A stretch of DNA of 64,000 nt, from assembly GCF_021026375.1 (NCBI RefSeq), contig NZ_JAJNDB010000003.1:535824-599823 (forward strand), read 5' to 3'. Made by a program: the position numbers and the translations under genes. This DNA is from Actinomycetospora endophytica. GTDB taxonomy: Bacteria > Actinomycetota > Actinomycetes > Mycobacteriales > Pseudonocardiaceae. The notes below the pieces were generated by a model, which was not told where the DNA came from, searched no databases, and saw only the letters and a list, made by a program, of their open reading frames with translations. How positions within the stretch are numbered: position 1 is the first letter of the stretch; every line of letters starts with the position of its first letter. Below are positions 1 to 8,624 of the stretch, piece by piece.

Positions 1-529
1 AGGTCGGGGCGGCGAACGCGGTGCCGGTCTCCCGCAGGCCGCGCAGGTTCACCACGGTGAGCACGACGACGAGCCCGACGGCGATGGCGACGGCGTGCGG
101 CGCCGCCTCGGGGATCGCCGAGGTGATCGCGGCCGTCCCGGCGACCACCGAGACCGCGACCGTCATCACGTAGTCGACCAGCAGCGCGGCCGCGGCGACG
201 AGCCCGGCCGAGGATCCGAGGTTCTCGTGGCTGACGATGTACGACCCGCCGCCCCGCGGGTACGCGCGGCAGGTCTGGCGGTAGGAGGCCACCACGATCA
301 CCAGGACGGCGGCGACCAGGACGGTGATCCACGGAGCGTCGGCGAAGAACGCCAGACCGCCGGCGGAGAGCGCCACCAGGATCGACTCGGTGGCGTAGGC
401 GACCGACGAGAGCGCGTCACTGCAGAAGATCGGCAGGGCCAGCCAGCGGGGCAGCAGGGTCTCGCCGAGGCGCGTCGAGGCCATCGGACGGCCCACCAGC
501 AGTCGCTTCGACAGCGTCGCACCCCACAC
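1..529 (-). CDS. APC-family amino acid permease, 3' part outside window
   Basis: The reverse strand reads an uninterrupted frame that leaves the window at base 1, so only the N-terminal ~175 residues are seen. The protein contains the segment LPIFCSDALSSVAYATES followed by hydrophobic stretches and the motif CRAYPRGGGSYIVSHENLG, which is typical of the first two to three membrane segments of amino acid/polyamine permeases of the APC superfamily. It should import an amino acid or cation across the cytoplasmic membrane; the substrate cannot be told. The start is uncertain: a GTG at 529 is used here because the frame upstream of the first ATG (484) still encodes a plausible basic N-terminus, and a TTG at 592 is also possible. 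Confidence 0.75.
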   Translation of the reverse strand, partial: MWGATLSKRLLVGRPMASTRLGETLLPRWLALPIFCSDALSSVAYATESILVALSAGGLAFFADAPWITVLVAAVLVIVVASYRQTCRAYPRGGGSYIVSHENLGSSAGLVAAAALLVDYVMTVAVSVVAGTAAITSAIPEAAPHAVAIAVGLVVVLTVVNLRGLRETGTAFAAPT

Positions 530-693
530 GCTGCGTGAGCGTAGGAACGCGCTCCCGGACCCGGCGGGCCGAGCGCGATAAGAACGCGTCAAAACTTCCC
601 GGAGGCCCTCGGAATGTGACGGGCACCCCGACCCGTGAATGCCGGGAATTCTGCCGCATTTCGGTGGATCGCACGATTCCGGCGACGTGAAGG

Positions 694-1164
694 TTGCGTA
701 GACACCGCCGTCCCCAGGCCGCTGACCAGCGAGGATCGCCCCGGCCGAAGGAGGTGGACGAGACGTCGGAGTCGATCGCCGAGGCACCGGCCGGCCTGCT
801 CGTACCGCCGGCCGCCGCCGTCGGATTCGTCGCGGCGGTCGCGATCGGCGCGGTCGCCCCGCCGGATTCGTGGTGGGCGCTCGTGGCGCTCGTCGCCGGG
901 TGCGCAGTGACCTCCACCGTCGGCTCGGGCCGGGCCGCGCTGGTGATCGCCGTGCTGTGGGCGCTGTGCGCCGACGGCTTCGTGGCGCACCGCTACGGGC
1001 GGCTGGTCCCGGTCGGCCCCGGGGACCTCGCCTGGCTCGCCGCGTTCGCCGGCGCCGGGCTCCTCGGGGCATGGTGCCGGCTCCCGCCCGCGCTCGTCCG
1101 ACGGCGGGTCGACCTGCTGCTGCGCATCGGCCGCGAGGCGCCCTCCCGGGCGCCGGCGACCTGA
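694..1164 (+). CDS. Small integral membrane protein, DUF4118-like
   Basis: The predicted protein (156 residues from the first ATG, about 136 if a GTG at 754 is used) has a short polar N-terminus, three to four hydrophobic segments between residues 35 and 130 and a basic C-terminal tail. The layout and the WWALVALVAG / TSTVGSGRAALVIA style of helices resemble the DUF4118 transmembrane module found in KdpD-type kinases, but there is no sensor or kinase domain. The sequence AAGGAGG sits directly at the GTG 754, too close to serve it, so the start is not settled. It lies just downstream of, and convergent with, the response regulator gene. Function unknown. Confidence 0.5.
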   Translation: MRRHRRPQAADQRGSPRPKEVDETSESIAEAPAGLLVPPAAAVGFVAAVAIGAVAPPDSWWALVALVAGCAVTSTVGSGRAALVIAVLWALCADGFVAHRYGRLVPVGPGDLAWLAAFAGAGLLGAWCRLPPALVRRRVDLLLRIGREAPSRAPAT

Positions 1165-1176
1165 GCGGGGTCGGAC

Positions 1177-1803
1177 TCAGCGGCCGCGCAGCCGCTCCGC
1201 GAGCACCGCGGCCTGGGTCCGGCGCCGCATCCCGAGCTTGTCGAGCAGCGAGGTGACGTGGTTCTTCACGGTCTTCTCGGCGAGGAAGAGCTCGGCGCCG
1301 ATCTCGGCGTTGGTGAGCCCTTCCCCGATGAGGTCGAACACCGACCGTTCCCGGGCCGTGAGCGTCGAGCGGGGGTCGTCGGGCCTGCCCCGCAGGCGAG
1401 CCATCACGATCTCGGTGACCCGGGTGTCGAGCAGCGAGCGACCCGCGCCCACCTCGCGCACCGCCGCGGCGAGGTCGCTGCCCCCGACATCCTTGAGGAC
1501 GTACCCGGCCGCTCCGGCGAGCACGGCGTCCACCACCGCGTCCTCGTCGGCATACGAGGTGAGCATCAGGCACACCAGGGACGGGCACCGGGACCGGAGC
1601 TCGCGGCACAGCTCCACCCCCGACCCGTCCGGCAACCGGACGTCGAGCACCGCCACGTCCACCGTCGTCGCCGGCACCCGGGCGAGGGCCTCGGCGACCC
1701 CGGCGGCCTCGCCGACCACCTCGATGTCGCCGCCCGCCGTCAGGAGCTCGGTGACCCCGCGGCGGACGACCTCGTGGTCGTCGACCAGGAAGACCCGCAG
1801 CAC
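1177..1803 (-). CDS. devR: NarL/DevR-type response regulator
   Basis: A 208-residue two-domain regulator. The receiver domain (1-120) has the acidic pair D8/D9, the phospho-acceptor D54 ([10 protein letters not shown]), T82 and K104, matching the key positions of mycobacterial DevR (DosR). The C-terminal LuxR-type helix-turn-helix (about 145-205) contains [21 protein letters not shown] and [17 protein letters not shown]. It probably accepts phosphate from the adjacent DevS-like kinase and activates genes under low oxygen or related stress. The gene follows devS on the same strand but is separated from it by 167 bases holding a strong hairpin and two DevR-type palindromes, so it likely has its own autoregulated promoter. 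Family assignment is firm; the hypoxia role is inference. Confidence 0.88.
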   Translation of the reverse strand: MLRVFLVDDHEVVRRGVTELLTAGGDIEVVGEAAGVAEALARVPATTVDVAVLDVRLPDGSGVELCRELRSRCPSLVCLMLTSYADEDAVVDAVLAGAAGYVLKDVGGSDLAAAVREVGAGRSLLDTRVTEIVMARLRGRPDDPRSTLTARERSVFDLIGEGLTNAEIGAELFLAEKTVKNHVTSLLDKLGMRRRTQAAVLAERLRGR

Positions 1804-1847
1804 ACCGTCAGCCTAGGAGGACGCGCCCGTCCGCACCCCTCCCGAGC

Positions 1848-1861
1848 AGGACCAAGGTCCC
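1848..1861. promoter_or_regulatory. Candidate DevR box upstream of devR
   Basis: On the minus strand the sequence is GGGACCTTGGTCCT, an almost perfect inverted repeat close to the known mycobacterial DosR motif (GGGACTnnAGTCCC core). It lies 45-58 bases upstream of the devR start codon, a good position for an activator site, and suggests autoregulation. Confidence 0.5.
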
Positions 1862-1923
1862 GCCGCGGGCACGACCTCGGCCCCTGGGTGCGCGGGCACC
1901 CGCAGGGCACGCTGGGAGACGTC

Positions 1924-1937
1924 GGGTCGCCGGACCC
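1924..1937. promoter_or_regulatory. Second candidate DevR box upstream of devR
   Basis: GGGTCGCCGGACCC is a perfect inverted repeat (with flanking C/G: CGGGTC-GCCG-GACCCG) that fits the pattern GGGnCnnnnGnCCC. It is 120 bases upstream of devR, 76 bases from the first box (about seven helical turns). In such GC-rich DNA this pattern also arises by chance, so the pairing with the first box is the main support. Confidence 0.35.
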
Positions 1938-1947
1938 GACCACGGAA

Positions 1948-1982
1948 CCGGTTCGGTGACCTCCCCCCGGTCACCGAGCCGG
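1948..1982 (-). terminator. Hairpin at the 3' end of devS
   Basis: The arms CCGGTTCGGTGACC and GGTCACCGAGCCGG pair over 14 bases with one mismatch around a 7-base loop. The hairpin covers the devS stop codon (1971-1973). No T tract follows on the minus strand, so it could be a terminator or attenuator or an RNA-stabilising stem separating devS from devR. Confidence 0.45.
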
Positions 1983-3728
1983 TTCGTCACGGTCCGGGGA
2001 GGGTGCCGCCGGGATCCGCCAGGCGAGACGCGTCCCGGGGCCCTCCTCGCGCCCGGCGATGGTGAGCTCGCCGCCGTAGGTGCGGGCGCGCCGGTCGAGG
2101 TTGAGCAGGCCGGACAGGACCGCCGCCTCCGGCATCCCGCGCCCGTCGTCGCTGACGTCGACCTCGACCGTCTCGCCGACCGAGATGCTCACGCGGACCG
2201 TCGAGGCCCCCGAATGACGGACCGCGTTGCTGACCGCTTCGCGCACCACCGCCTCGAGGTGGTTGCCGACCGGCTCCGGCAGTTCGTCGACCCCACCGGT
2301 CATCACGACGACGGGGCGGACGGCGGTCTCGGCGGTCAGCTCGGCGACGCTCGCCCGCAGCCGTCCGGACAGCCCAGGCCGCCCGGCGCGGTGGAGGTCG
2401 AAGATCGTCGCGCGGATCTCCCGGGCCACGTCGTCGAGCTGGGCGACGGCGTCGCCGACGCGCTCGGACACGGCGCCGTCGGTGATCCTCGGCAGCACCC
2501 CCTGCAGCCGCAGACCCACGGCGTAGAGCCGTTGCATCACGTGGTCGTGCAGGTCGGCGGCGATCCGCTCCCGGTCGACGAGCAGGTCGACGTCGCGCCG
2601 GAGTCCCTGCATGCGGGCCTGGTGCAGGACGACGGAGGCCTGTTCGGCGAACGACGCGATCGCGGGGAGCTGCCCCGGGTCGAAGGGGGCGCCGCCGCGT
2701 CGTCGGGCCGCGACGAGGACGCCGCCACCGTCGCCGGGCGCACCGCCCCGCAACGGCACGATCATCACCGGGCCGAGGTCGGCGTCCGGGCCGGTCCCGG
2801 GGTCGTCGGGTGGGCCGGTCAGCAGCAGCCGCACGGCGACCCGGGGCGTCCCGGTGCGTGCCACCTCGGCGAGCGGGCCGTCGTTCCCCCGCAGGACCCG
2901 GCCCACGGGGAGCACGTCGAGGCCGACGGACGCGACGACCTCGAGGCGCTCTTCCTCCCCGTCGAGGGCCCCGCGCGCGACGAACGCGCCGTCGGCGTCG
3001 CTGATCCCGGCCGCGTGCCGCGCGACGAGGGCGAGCGCGTCGCCGGGCGCCGAGCCCGCGAGCAGCGTGGCCGTGACCTCCCCGGTCGCGCGCAGCAGGC
3101 GCTCGGTCCGCCGCAGCTCCCCGACCAGTGAGGAGGACTCGCCGTAGAGGCGGGCGTTGTCGACCGCGACGCCGGCCGCCGTCGCGAGGGCGGTCACGAC
3201 GCCCTCGTCGTCCTCGGTGAACCCGCCGGACGCGTTCTTCTCGGTGAGGTAGAGCGTCCCGAACACCTCGCCGTGGACCCAGACGGGGACGCCGAGGAAG
3301 GAGTGCATCGACGGGTGGCCATGGGGGAAGCCGACCGCGGCCGGATGGGCGACGAGATCGGTCAGCCGGAGCGGGCGGGGATCGTCGATGAGGAGCCCGA
3401 GGATGCCCTGACCGCGCGGCGGGCCACCGAGCCGGCGCCGCAGCTCGTCCTCGTCGACCCCCACGGTCACGAACTCCGCGAGGGTGGTGCGGTCGGTGGA
3501 GAGGACCCCGAGGGCGCAGTAGCGGGCGTCGACCAGCTCGGCGGCCGCCGCGACCACGCGGCGCAGCGTGCTCGGGAGGTCGAGCCCGGACGCGACGGCG
3601 ACGACGGCCTCGACGAGGGCCTCAGCGCGATCACGGGTGCGGCCGATCTCGTCGGCGCGCCGGGCCACCTCGGCGATGAGCTCCGGCAGCCGGGCCGCCG
3701 CGAGCTCGGTCCGATCCGGCTCACTCAT
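1971..3728 (-). CDS. devS: DevS/DosT-type GAF sensor histidine kinase
   Basis: A 585-residue soluble sensor kinase: N-terminal coiled region, two GAF domains (about 40-195 and 215-370), a HisKA_3 dimerisation helix with the phospho-acceptor H394 (ERIAADLHDHVMQRLY) and a HATPase_c domain (about 470-580; NAVRHSGA, DDGRGMP). GAF-A contains GFPHGHPSMHSFLGVPV, aligning with the mycobacterial DevS segment that carries the heme-ligating histidine; H138 is the likely equivalent. It therefore probably senses oxygen, NO or redox state through heme and phosphorylates the neighbouring DevR. Length matches mycobacterial DevS (578). The gene is divergent from kdpFABC, with 217 bases between. Heme binding is inferred, not shown. 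Confidence 0.88.
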   Translation of the reverse strand: MSEPDRTELAAARLPELIAEVARRADEIGRTRDRAEALVEAVVAVASGLDLPSTLRRVVAAAAELVDARYCALGVLSTDRTTLAEFVTVGVDEDELRRRLGGPPRGQGILGLLIDDPRPLRLTDLVAHPAAVGFPHGHPSMHSFLGVPVWVHGEVFGTLYLTEKNASGGFTEDDEGVVTALATAAGVAVDNARLYGESSSLVGELRRTERLLRATGEVTATLLAGSAPGDALALVARHAAGISDADGAFVARGALDGEEERLEVVASVGLDVLPVGRVLRGNDGPLAEVARTGTPRVAVRLLLTGPPDDPGTGPDADLGPVMIVPLRGGAPGDGGGVLVAARRRGGAPFDPGQLPAIASFAEQASVVLHQARMQGLRRDVDLLVDRERIAADLHDHVMQRLYAVGLRLQGVLPRITDGAVSERVGDAVAQLDDVAREIRATIFDLHRAGRPGLSGRLRASVAELTAETAVRPVVVMTGGVDELPEPVGNHLEAVVREAVSNAVRHSGASTVRVSISVGETVEVDVSDDGRGMPEAAVLSGLLNLDRRARTYGGELTIAGREEGPGTRLAWRIPAAPSPDRDEPAR

Positions 3729-3837
3729 TCCTCGCCCCCCGGTCGACGCCGTCCCCCTACGGCACTCCTACCACCTGGCACGGCCGACGACGCCGTCCCG
3801 AGGGGCGCCCGGGGCGCGTGAAAGAACGCCCGCCCGA

Positions 3838-3855
3838 CGTCAACGACCCGTCAAC
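3838..3855. promoter_or_regulatory. Direct repeat in the devS-kdp intergenic region
   Basis: The heptamer CGTCAAC occurs at 3838-3844 and 3849-3855, exactly 11 bases apart, about 90 bases upstream of the first kdp reading frame. Two direct half-sites one helical turn apart are what an OmpR/KdpE-type regulator would bind. The rest of 3729-3945 holds no other structure that I can see. Confidence 0.3.
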
Positions 3856-3945
3856 ACGACGGTCCGCGCCCGACGGCGGGCGCACAGTCACGCCGAGCTG
3901 CCCCGGACCGGCCGGGGCGCGGCGACAGACGAAGGGACGGCGGTC

Positions 3946-4029
3946 GTGGCCGACCTCCTCTATGGCCTGGTGGTGATCGCGGTGTTCACGATCCTGCTGC
4001 TGGCGGTCCGCGGACTGGACCGGTTGTGA
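3946..4029 (+). CDS. 27-residue membrane peptide heading the kdp operon
   Basis: A short frame starting at GTG with GAAGGGA 8-15 bases upstream encodes a single hydrophobic helix (LLYGLVVIAVFTILLLAV) ending in RGLDRL. Short membrane peptides with an RGCDRL/RGLDRL-like end are commonly found directly before kdpF in actinobacteria. Its stop overlaps the GTG start of kdpF, so the two are translationally coupled. It may help assembly or stability of the Kdp complex; no function is established that I know of. Confidence 0.65.
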   Translation: MADLLYGLVVIAVFTILLLAVRGLDRL

Positions 4030-4115
4030 TCGCGGCGAACGTGATCGGCGGGCTGGTCGCCCTGGCCCTGCTGATCTACCTCGTCGTCGCCCTCGTCCGT
4101 CCCGAGAGGTTCTGA
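4026..4115 (+). CDS. kdpF: KdpF, small subunit of the Kdp potassium ATPase
   Basis: A 29-residue hydrophobic peptide (VIGGLVALALLIYLVVALV then RPERF) with the family's characteristic single helix and RPERF end. KdpF stabilises the KdpABC complex in the membrane. It overlaps the upstream peptide gene and shares TGATG with kdpA, consistent with tight operon coupling. Confidence 0.85.
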   Translation: MIAANVIGGLVALALLIYLVVALVRPERF

Positions 4116-5779
4116 TGGGCGACACGGCCGCAGGGCTGTTGCAGCTCGTCGCGCTCCTGCTCGCGCTGGCCGCGGTCTGGCGGCCCCTGGGCGACTGGAT
4201 GGCCCGCGTCTACACCTCGCCGACCCACGGGCGCGGCGAGCGCGTGATCTACCGGCTCACCGGGATCGACCCGGACTCCGACCAGCGGGCCGGTACCTAC
4301 GCGGTGTCGATCCTGGCGTTCTCGCTGCTCGGGATCGTCGTGCTCTACCTGGTCCAGCGCCTGCAGGGGGTGCTCGGGTTCGACCAGGGCCACGGCGCGG
4401 TCGACCCCGGGGTCGCGTTCAACACCGCGATCTCGTTCGTCACCAACACGAACTGGCAGTCCTACGTCCCTGAGACGACCATGGGCGCGGTCACCCAGAT
4501 GATCGGGCTGACCGTCCAGAACTTCGTCTCGGCCGCGGTCGGCATGGCCGTGGCGGTGGCACTGATCCGCGGGTTCGTCCGGTCGCGCTCGGGTGGTCGC
4601 ATCGGCAACGCCTGGGTCGACGTGGTCCGCGGCTGCACGCGGATCCTGCTGCCGCTCGCCGCCGTCGTCGCGATCGTCCTGCTCGCGCTCGGCGTCGTGA
4701 TGAGCCTGCACGCCGGCGCCGACGTCGTCGGGGTCGACGGCCGGGCGAGCACGATCGCCCTCGCGCCGGCCGCGTCCCAGGAGGCGATCAAGGAGCTGGG
4801 CACCAACGGCGGCGGCGTCTTCAACGCCAACTCGGCCCACCCCTTCGAGAACCCGGACGCCGTCACGAACTGGATCGAGATCTTCGCGCTGCTGGTGATC
4901 CCGGTGTCCCTGACCCGCACGTTCGGCCGCATGGTCGGCAACCAGCGCCAGGGCGTGGCGCTGCTGGGCGTCATGGCCACGCTGTGGGGCGCCATGCTCG
5001 CGATCATCTGGACGGCGGAGGCGCACGCCACCGGCCCGGCCGCGGTGGCCGCCGGCGCGAACCTCGAGGGCAAGGAGGTCCGCTTCGGGATCCCCTCGTC
5101 GGCGCTGTTCGCGAACTCCACGACCAGCACCTCGACCGGCGCGGTGAACTCGCTGCACGACAGCTACTCGGCGTTCGGCGGCGGCGGGACGTTGCTGAAC
5201 ATGCTGTTCAGCGAGATGACGCCGGGCGGCGTCGGGACGGGCCTCTACAGCATCCTCGTGGTCGCCGTCGTCGCGGTGTTCCTCGCCGGTCTGATGGTCG
5301 GGCGCACCCCCGAGTACCTCGGCAAGAAGCTCGGCCGCCGCGAGGTGACGTGCGCCGTCGTCGTCGTGCTGGCCATGCCCGCCGTCGTGCTGCTCGGCAC
5401 CGGCCTGGCGATCGCGCTGCCCTCGACCGGTGGCGCCCTCGGCAACTCCGGGCCCCACGGGCTCTCCGAGGTCCTCTACGCGTTCGCCTCCGCGGCGAAC
5501 AACAACGGCTCGGCGTTCGCCGGGCTGACCGTGACCGGCCCGTTCTTCCAGACCGCCCTGGGCGTGGCGATGCTGATCGGCCGCTTCCTGCCGATCGTGG
5601 CCGTCCTCGCCCTCGCCGGACTCCTCGCCCGGCAGCCCCGGGTCGAGCCCGGCGCCGGGACGCTGGCCACGGACAAGCCGCTGTTCTCGGTGCTCGTGGT
5701 CGGGACGATCGTCCTGGTCGCCGCGATCACCTTCCTCCCCGCACTCGCGCTCAGCCCCATCGCGGAGGGCCTGTCATGA
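4115..5779 (+). CDS. kdpA: KdpA, potassium-translocating subunit
   Basis: A 554-residue polytopic membrane protein of normal length for KdpA (about 557 in E. coli). It carries the four pore-loop signatures of the family: [31 protein letters not shown], a central GGGTLLNM region and [13 protein letters not shown]. KdpA binds potassium and passes it through the membrane in the high-affinity, ATP-driven KdpFABC complex, which works when external potassium is scarce. The start codon overlaps the kdpF stop and the stop overlaps the kdpB start. Nothing in it looks damaged. Confidence 0.96.
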   Translation: MGDTAAGLLQLVALLLALAAVWRPLGDWMARVYTSPTHGRGERVIYRLTGIDPDSDQRAGTYAVSILAFSLLGIVVLYLVQRLQGVLGFDQGHGAVDPGVAFNTAISFVTNTNWQSYVPETTMGAVTQMIGLTVQNFVSAAVGMAVAVALIRGFVRSRSGGRIGNAWVDVVRGCTRILLPLAAVVAIVLLALGVVMSLHAGADVVGVDGRASTIALAPAASQEAIKELGTNGGGVFNANSAHPFENPDAVTNWIEIFALLVIPVSLTRTFGRMVGNQRQGVALLGVMATLWGAMLAIIWTAEAHATGPAAVAAGANLEGKEVRFGIPSSALFANSTTSTSTGAVNSLHDSYSAFGGGGTLLNMLFSEMTPGGVGTGLYSILVVAVVAVFLAGLMVGRTPEYLGKKLGRREVTCAVVVVLAMPAVVLLGTGLAIALPSTGGALGNSGPHGLSEVLYAFASAANNNGSAFAGLTVTGPFFQTALGVAMLIGRFLPIVAVLALAGLLARQPRVEPGAGTLATDKPLFSVLVVGTIVLVAAITFLPALALSPIAEGLS

Positions 5780-7932
5780 CCGTCCGGCACCCCGAGACCA
5801 TGCGCCCCGTCGACCGGCCGCCACGGGAGGCGCAGGAGGTCCACGCCGAACGTTCCGGCCGGGTGGGCGCCGGCGCGTTCCGGCCCGCGCAGCTGCTCGA
5901 GTCCCTGCCCGAGGCGCTGCGCAAGCTCGATCCGCGCGTCCAGATCCGCAACCCGGTGATGTTCGTGGTGTGGGTCGGGTCGGTCGTGGTCACGGTGTCG
6001 GCGGTGGTGTCGCCGAGCGTGTTCGCCTGGCTGATCGCGGTGTGGCTGTGGTTCACCGTGGTGTTCGCGAACCTCGCCGAGGCCGTCGCCGAGGGCCGCG
6101 GCCGCGCACAGGCCGACGCCCTGCGGCGCACCCGGACCGACACCGTGGCGCGGCGGCTGCGTCCCGGCGGCACGGTCGAGGAGGTCCCCGCGACGGCGCT
6201 GCGCCTCGACGACCGGGTGGTCGTCGAGGCCGGGCAGACGATCCCCGGCGACGGCGAGATCGTCGACGGCATCGCGACCGTGGACGAGTCGGCGATCACC
6301 GGCGAGTCCGCCCCGGTGGTCCGCGAGTCCGGCGGCGACTTCTCGTCGGTCACCGGGGGCACGACGGTGCTCTCCGATCGCATCGTCGTGCGGATCACCA
6401 CGCGGCCCGGCGAGTCCTTCGTCGACCGGATGATCGCCCTCGTCGAGGGTGCGCAGCGGCAGAAGACCCCCAACGAGATCGCGCTGACGATCCTGCTGGC
6501 GGCGCTGACGATCGTGTTCCTGCTCGCCGTGGTCACGCTCCAGCCCATGGCCGGCTACTCCGGGGCCCAGCAGTCGCTCGTGGTCCTCGTGGCCCTGCTG
6601 GTGTGCCTGATCCCGACCACCATCGGTGCGCTGCTCTCCGCGATCGGGATCGCCGGGATGGACCGGTTGGTGCAGCGCAACGTCCTGGCGACGTCGGGGC
6701 GGGCGGTCGAGGCGGCCGGCGACGTCTCGACGCTGCTGCTCGACAAGACCGGCACCATCACCTACGGCAACCGGCGGGCGACGGCGCTGCACGCGCTGCC
6801 CGGCGTCGGGGAGGCAGAGCTCGCGCGGCTGGCCCGGTTGTCCAGCCTCGCCGACAGCACGCCCGAGGGCCGCTCGATCGTCGAGCTGTGCGCGAGCGGA
6901 TTCGGGCTGGCGCCGGAGGCGTCGGCGGAGGAGGCGCGGGCGGAGTTCGTGCCGTTCTCGGCGACCACCCGCATGTCCGGGGTGGACGTGACCGGTCCCG
7001 ACGGCAGCGTCGAGTCGATTCGCAAGGGCGCGGTCGCGTCGGTGCTCGACTGGCTCGACGCCTGCGGTTCCGGCGACGACCGGGCCCGGGCCCACATCGA
7101 GGCGGTCGCCCAGGAGATCAGCTCCCGGGGCGGGACTCCTTTGGCCTGCGGCCATGTGAACGGATTTGGTCGCCAGGACGACCAATTCCATTCACATGGC
7201 GGAGCCATCGAGCTCTCCGACGTCGTCAAACCCGGCATCGCCGCGCGCTTCGCGGAGCTGCGCACGATGGGGATCCGCACCGTGATGATCACGGGCGACA
7301 ACCCGGTGACCGCCCGGGCCATCGCCGCCGAGTCCGGCGTCGACGACGTCCTGGCCGAGGCGACCCCCGAGGACAAGCTCGCCCTGATCCGCCAGGAGCA
7401 GTCGGGCGGGCGGCTGGTGGCCATGACCGGGGACGGCACCAACGACGCGCCCGCGCTGGCCCAGGCCGACGTGGGCGTGGCCATGAACTCCGGCACCACC
7501 GCCGCCAAGGAGGCCGGCAACATGGTCGACCTCGACTCCGACCCCACCAAGCTCATCGGGGTGGTCGAGATCGGCAAGCAGATGCTGGTGACCCGCGGGG
7601 CGCTGACCACGTTCTCGGTGGCCAACGACCTGGCGAAGTACTTCGCGATCCTGCCCGCCATGTTCCTGGTGATCTTCCCGCAGCTCGCCGCGCTCAACGT
7701 CATGCACCTGGCGACGCCGGAGTCGGCGATCCTGTCCGCGGTCATCTTCAACGCGCTGATCATCGTCGCGCTCATCCCGCTGGCCCTGCGCGGAGTCCGG
7801 TTCCGGCCGATGGGCTCCGACGCCATGCTGCGACGCAACCTGCTGGTCTACGGGCTCGGCGGCGTCGTCGTCCCCTTCGTCGGCATCTATCTCATCGACC
7901 TCGTCGTCCGGTTCATCCCGGGGATCGGCTGA
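5776..7932 (+). CDS. kdpB: KdpB, P-type ATPase subunit with an odd insert
   Basis: A 718-residue P-type ATPase: actuator motif ITGESAPV, phosphorylation motif DKTGTIT, hinge [20 protein letters not shown] and the C-terminal membrane helices are all present. It hydrolyses ATP to drive potassium import with KdpA and KdpC. At residues 457-477 the usual short segment after GGTPL (eleven residues ending in a VLGV-like strand, as in E. coli GGTPLVVVEGSRVLGV) is replaced by about 21 polar residues ([14 protein letters not shown]...HGG) encoded by a 50-base palindrome of lower GC. The frame stays open. This lies where the chain re-enters the phosphorylation domain, so activity may be affected. Otherwise colinear with the family. 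Confidence 0.93.
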   Translation: MTVRHPETMRPVDRPPREAQEVHAERSGRVGAGAFRPAQLLESLPEALRKLDPRVQIRNPVMFVVWVGSVVVTVSAVVSPSVFAWLIAVWLWFTVVFANLAEAVAEGRGRAQADALRRTRTDTVARRLRPGGTVEEVPATALRLDDRVVVEAGQTIPGDGEIVDGIATVDESAITGESAPVVRESGGDFSSVTGGTTVLSDRIVVRITTRPGESFVDRMIALVEGAQRQKTPNEIALTILLAALTIVFLLAVVTLQPMAGYSGAQQSLVVLVALLVCLIPTTIGALLSAIGIAGMDRLVQRNVLATSGRAVEAAGDVSTLLLDKTGTITYGNRRATALHALPGVGEAELARLARLSSLADSTPEGRSIVELCASGFGLAPEASAEEARAEFVPFSATTRMSGVDVTGPDGSVESIRKGAVASVLDWLDACGSGDDRARAHIEAVAQEISSRGGTPLACGHVNGFGRQDDQFHSHGGAIELSDVVKPGIAARFAELRTMGIRTVMITGDNPVTARAIAAESGVDDVLAEATPEDKLALIRQEQSGGRLVAMTGDGTNDAPALAQADVGVAMNSGTTAAKEAGNMVDLDSDPTKLIGVVEIGKQMLVTRGALTTFSVANDLAKYFAILPAMFLVIFPQLAALNVMHLATPESAILSAVIFNALIIVALIPLALRGVRFRPMGSDAMLRRNLLVYGLGGVVVPFVGIYLIDLVVRFIPGIG
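7151..7200. repeat. 50-bp near-perfect palindrome inside kdpB
   Basis: Arms 7151-7172 and 7179-7200 are inverted copies matching at 20 of 22 positions, around a 6-base centre (CCAGGA). The outer ten bases are GCCATGTGAA / TTCACATGGC. The element is much richer in A and T than its surroundings. It sits in frame and replaces a conserved kdpB segment. I saw no second full copy in the window. Confidence 0.9.
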
Positions 7933-7934
7933 TC

Positions 7935-8609
7935 ATGTCCACGCTCACCGAACACACCACCGACGAGGCCACCCCCGCCCACCCGGTGACGACGTCCGCG
8001 CTGCGGCGCCAGGCCGTCGCGGCCCTGCGGCTGGTCGTCGTCCTCACCGTCCTGCTGGGCGTGATCTACCCGCTCGGGGTCTGGGGCGTCAGCCGCGTCC
8101 CGGGGCTGCACCACCAGGCCGAGGGCTCGCTCACCCCGACCGGGTCGTCGCTCATCGGGATCGACCCGGTGCCGGCGAACGCCGCGGCCGATCCGTGGTT
8201 CCACACCCGCCCCTCGGCCTCCGCGCCGCAGGACGCCACCGCGGGGCTGGGACCGGCCGACCCGGGCACCTCCGGCGGGTCGAACAAGGCGGCCGACTCC
8301 CACGACCTGGTCACGGCCGTCGGCGAGCGCCGCACCGCGATCGCCGCCCGCGAGGGTGTCGACCCGGCCGCGGTCCCGACGGACGCCGTGACGGCCTCGG
8401 GCTCGGGCCTCGACCCCGACATCAGCCCGGCCTACGCCGCCCTGCAGGTCTCCCGGGTCGCCCGGGTGACCGGCCTCGGGCCGGACCGGGTCCGGGTCCT
8501 CGTCGCCGAGGCCACCCGGGGCCGCTCGCTCGGGTTCCTCGGCGAGCCGACGGTGAACGTGTCCGAGCTCGACGCCCTCGTCCACGCCACCGCGCCGGGC
8601 GCCCGGTGA
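7935..8609 (+). CDS. kdpC: KdpC, potassium ATPase accessory subunit
   Basis: A 224-residue protein with one N-terminal membrane helix (about 27-55, LRLVVVLTVLLGVIYPLGVWG) followed by a periplasm-side domain with the family motifs GSSLIG, SGGSNKAA, DAVTASGSGLDPDISPAYA and VNVSELDALV. KdpC supports assembly and potassium affinity of the Kdp pump. It follows kdpB by two bases. No kdpD or kdpE gene follows; the next gene is convergent. Confidence 0.95.
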   Translation: MSTLTEHTTDEATPAHPVTTSALRRQAVAALRLVVVLTVLLGVIYPLGVWGVSRVPGLHHQAEGSLTPTGSSLIGIDPVPANAAADPWFHTRPSASAPQDATAGLGPADPGTSGGSNKAADSHDLVTAVGERRTAIAAREGVDPAAVPTDAVTASGSGLDPDISPAYAALQVSRVARVTGLGPDRVRVLVAEATRGRSLGFLGEPTVNVSELDALVHATAPGAR

Positions 8610-8624
8610 GGGGTCGCCGGGGTG

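Noticed and set aside
4076..5458. A 460-codon minus-strand frame opposite kdpA
   Set aside because: Composition is typical of the complement of a high-GC gene (Asp/His/Arg-rich), and KdpA on the other strand is certain.
7141..7205. The kdpB palindrome as a transposon insertion
   Set aside because: There is no transposase, target duplication or long terminal repeat. It is reported as a palindrome of unknown origin instead.
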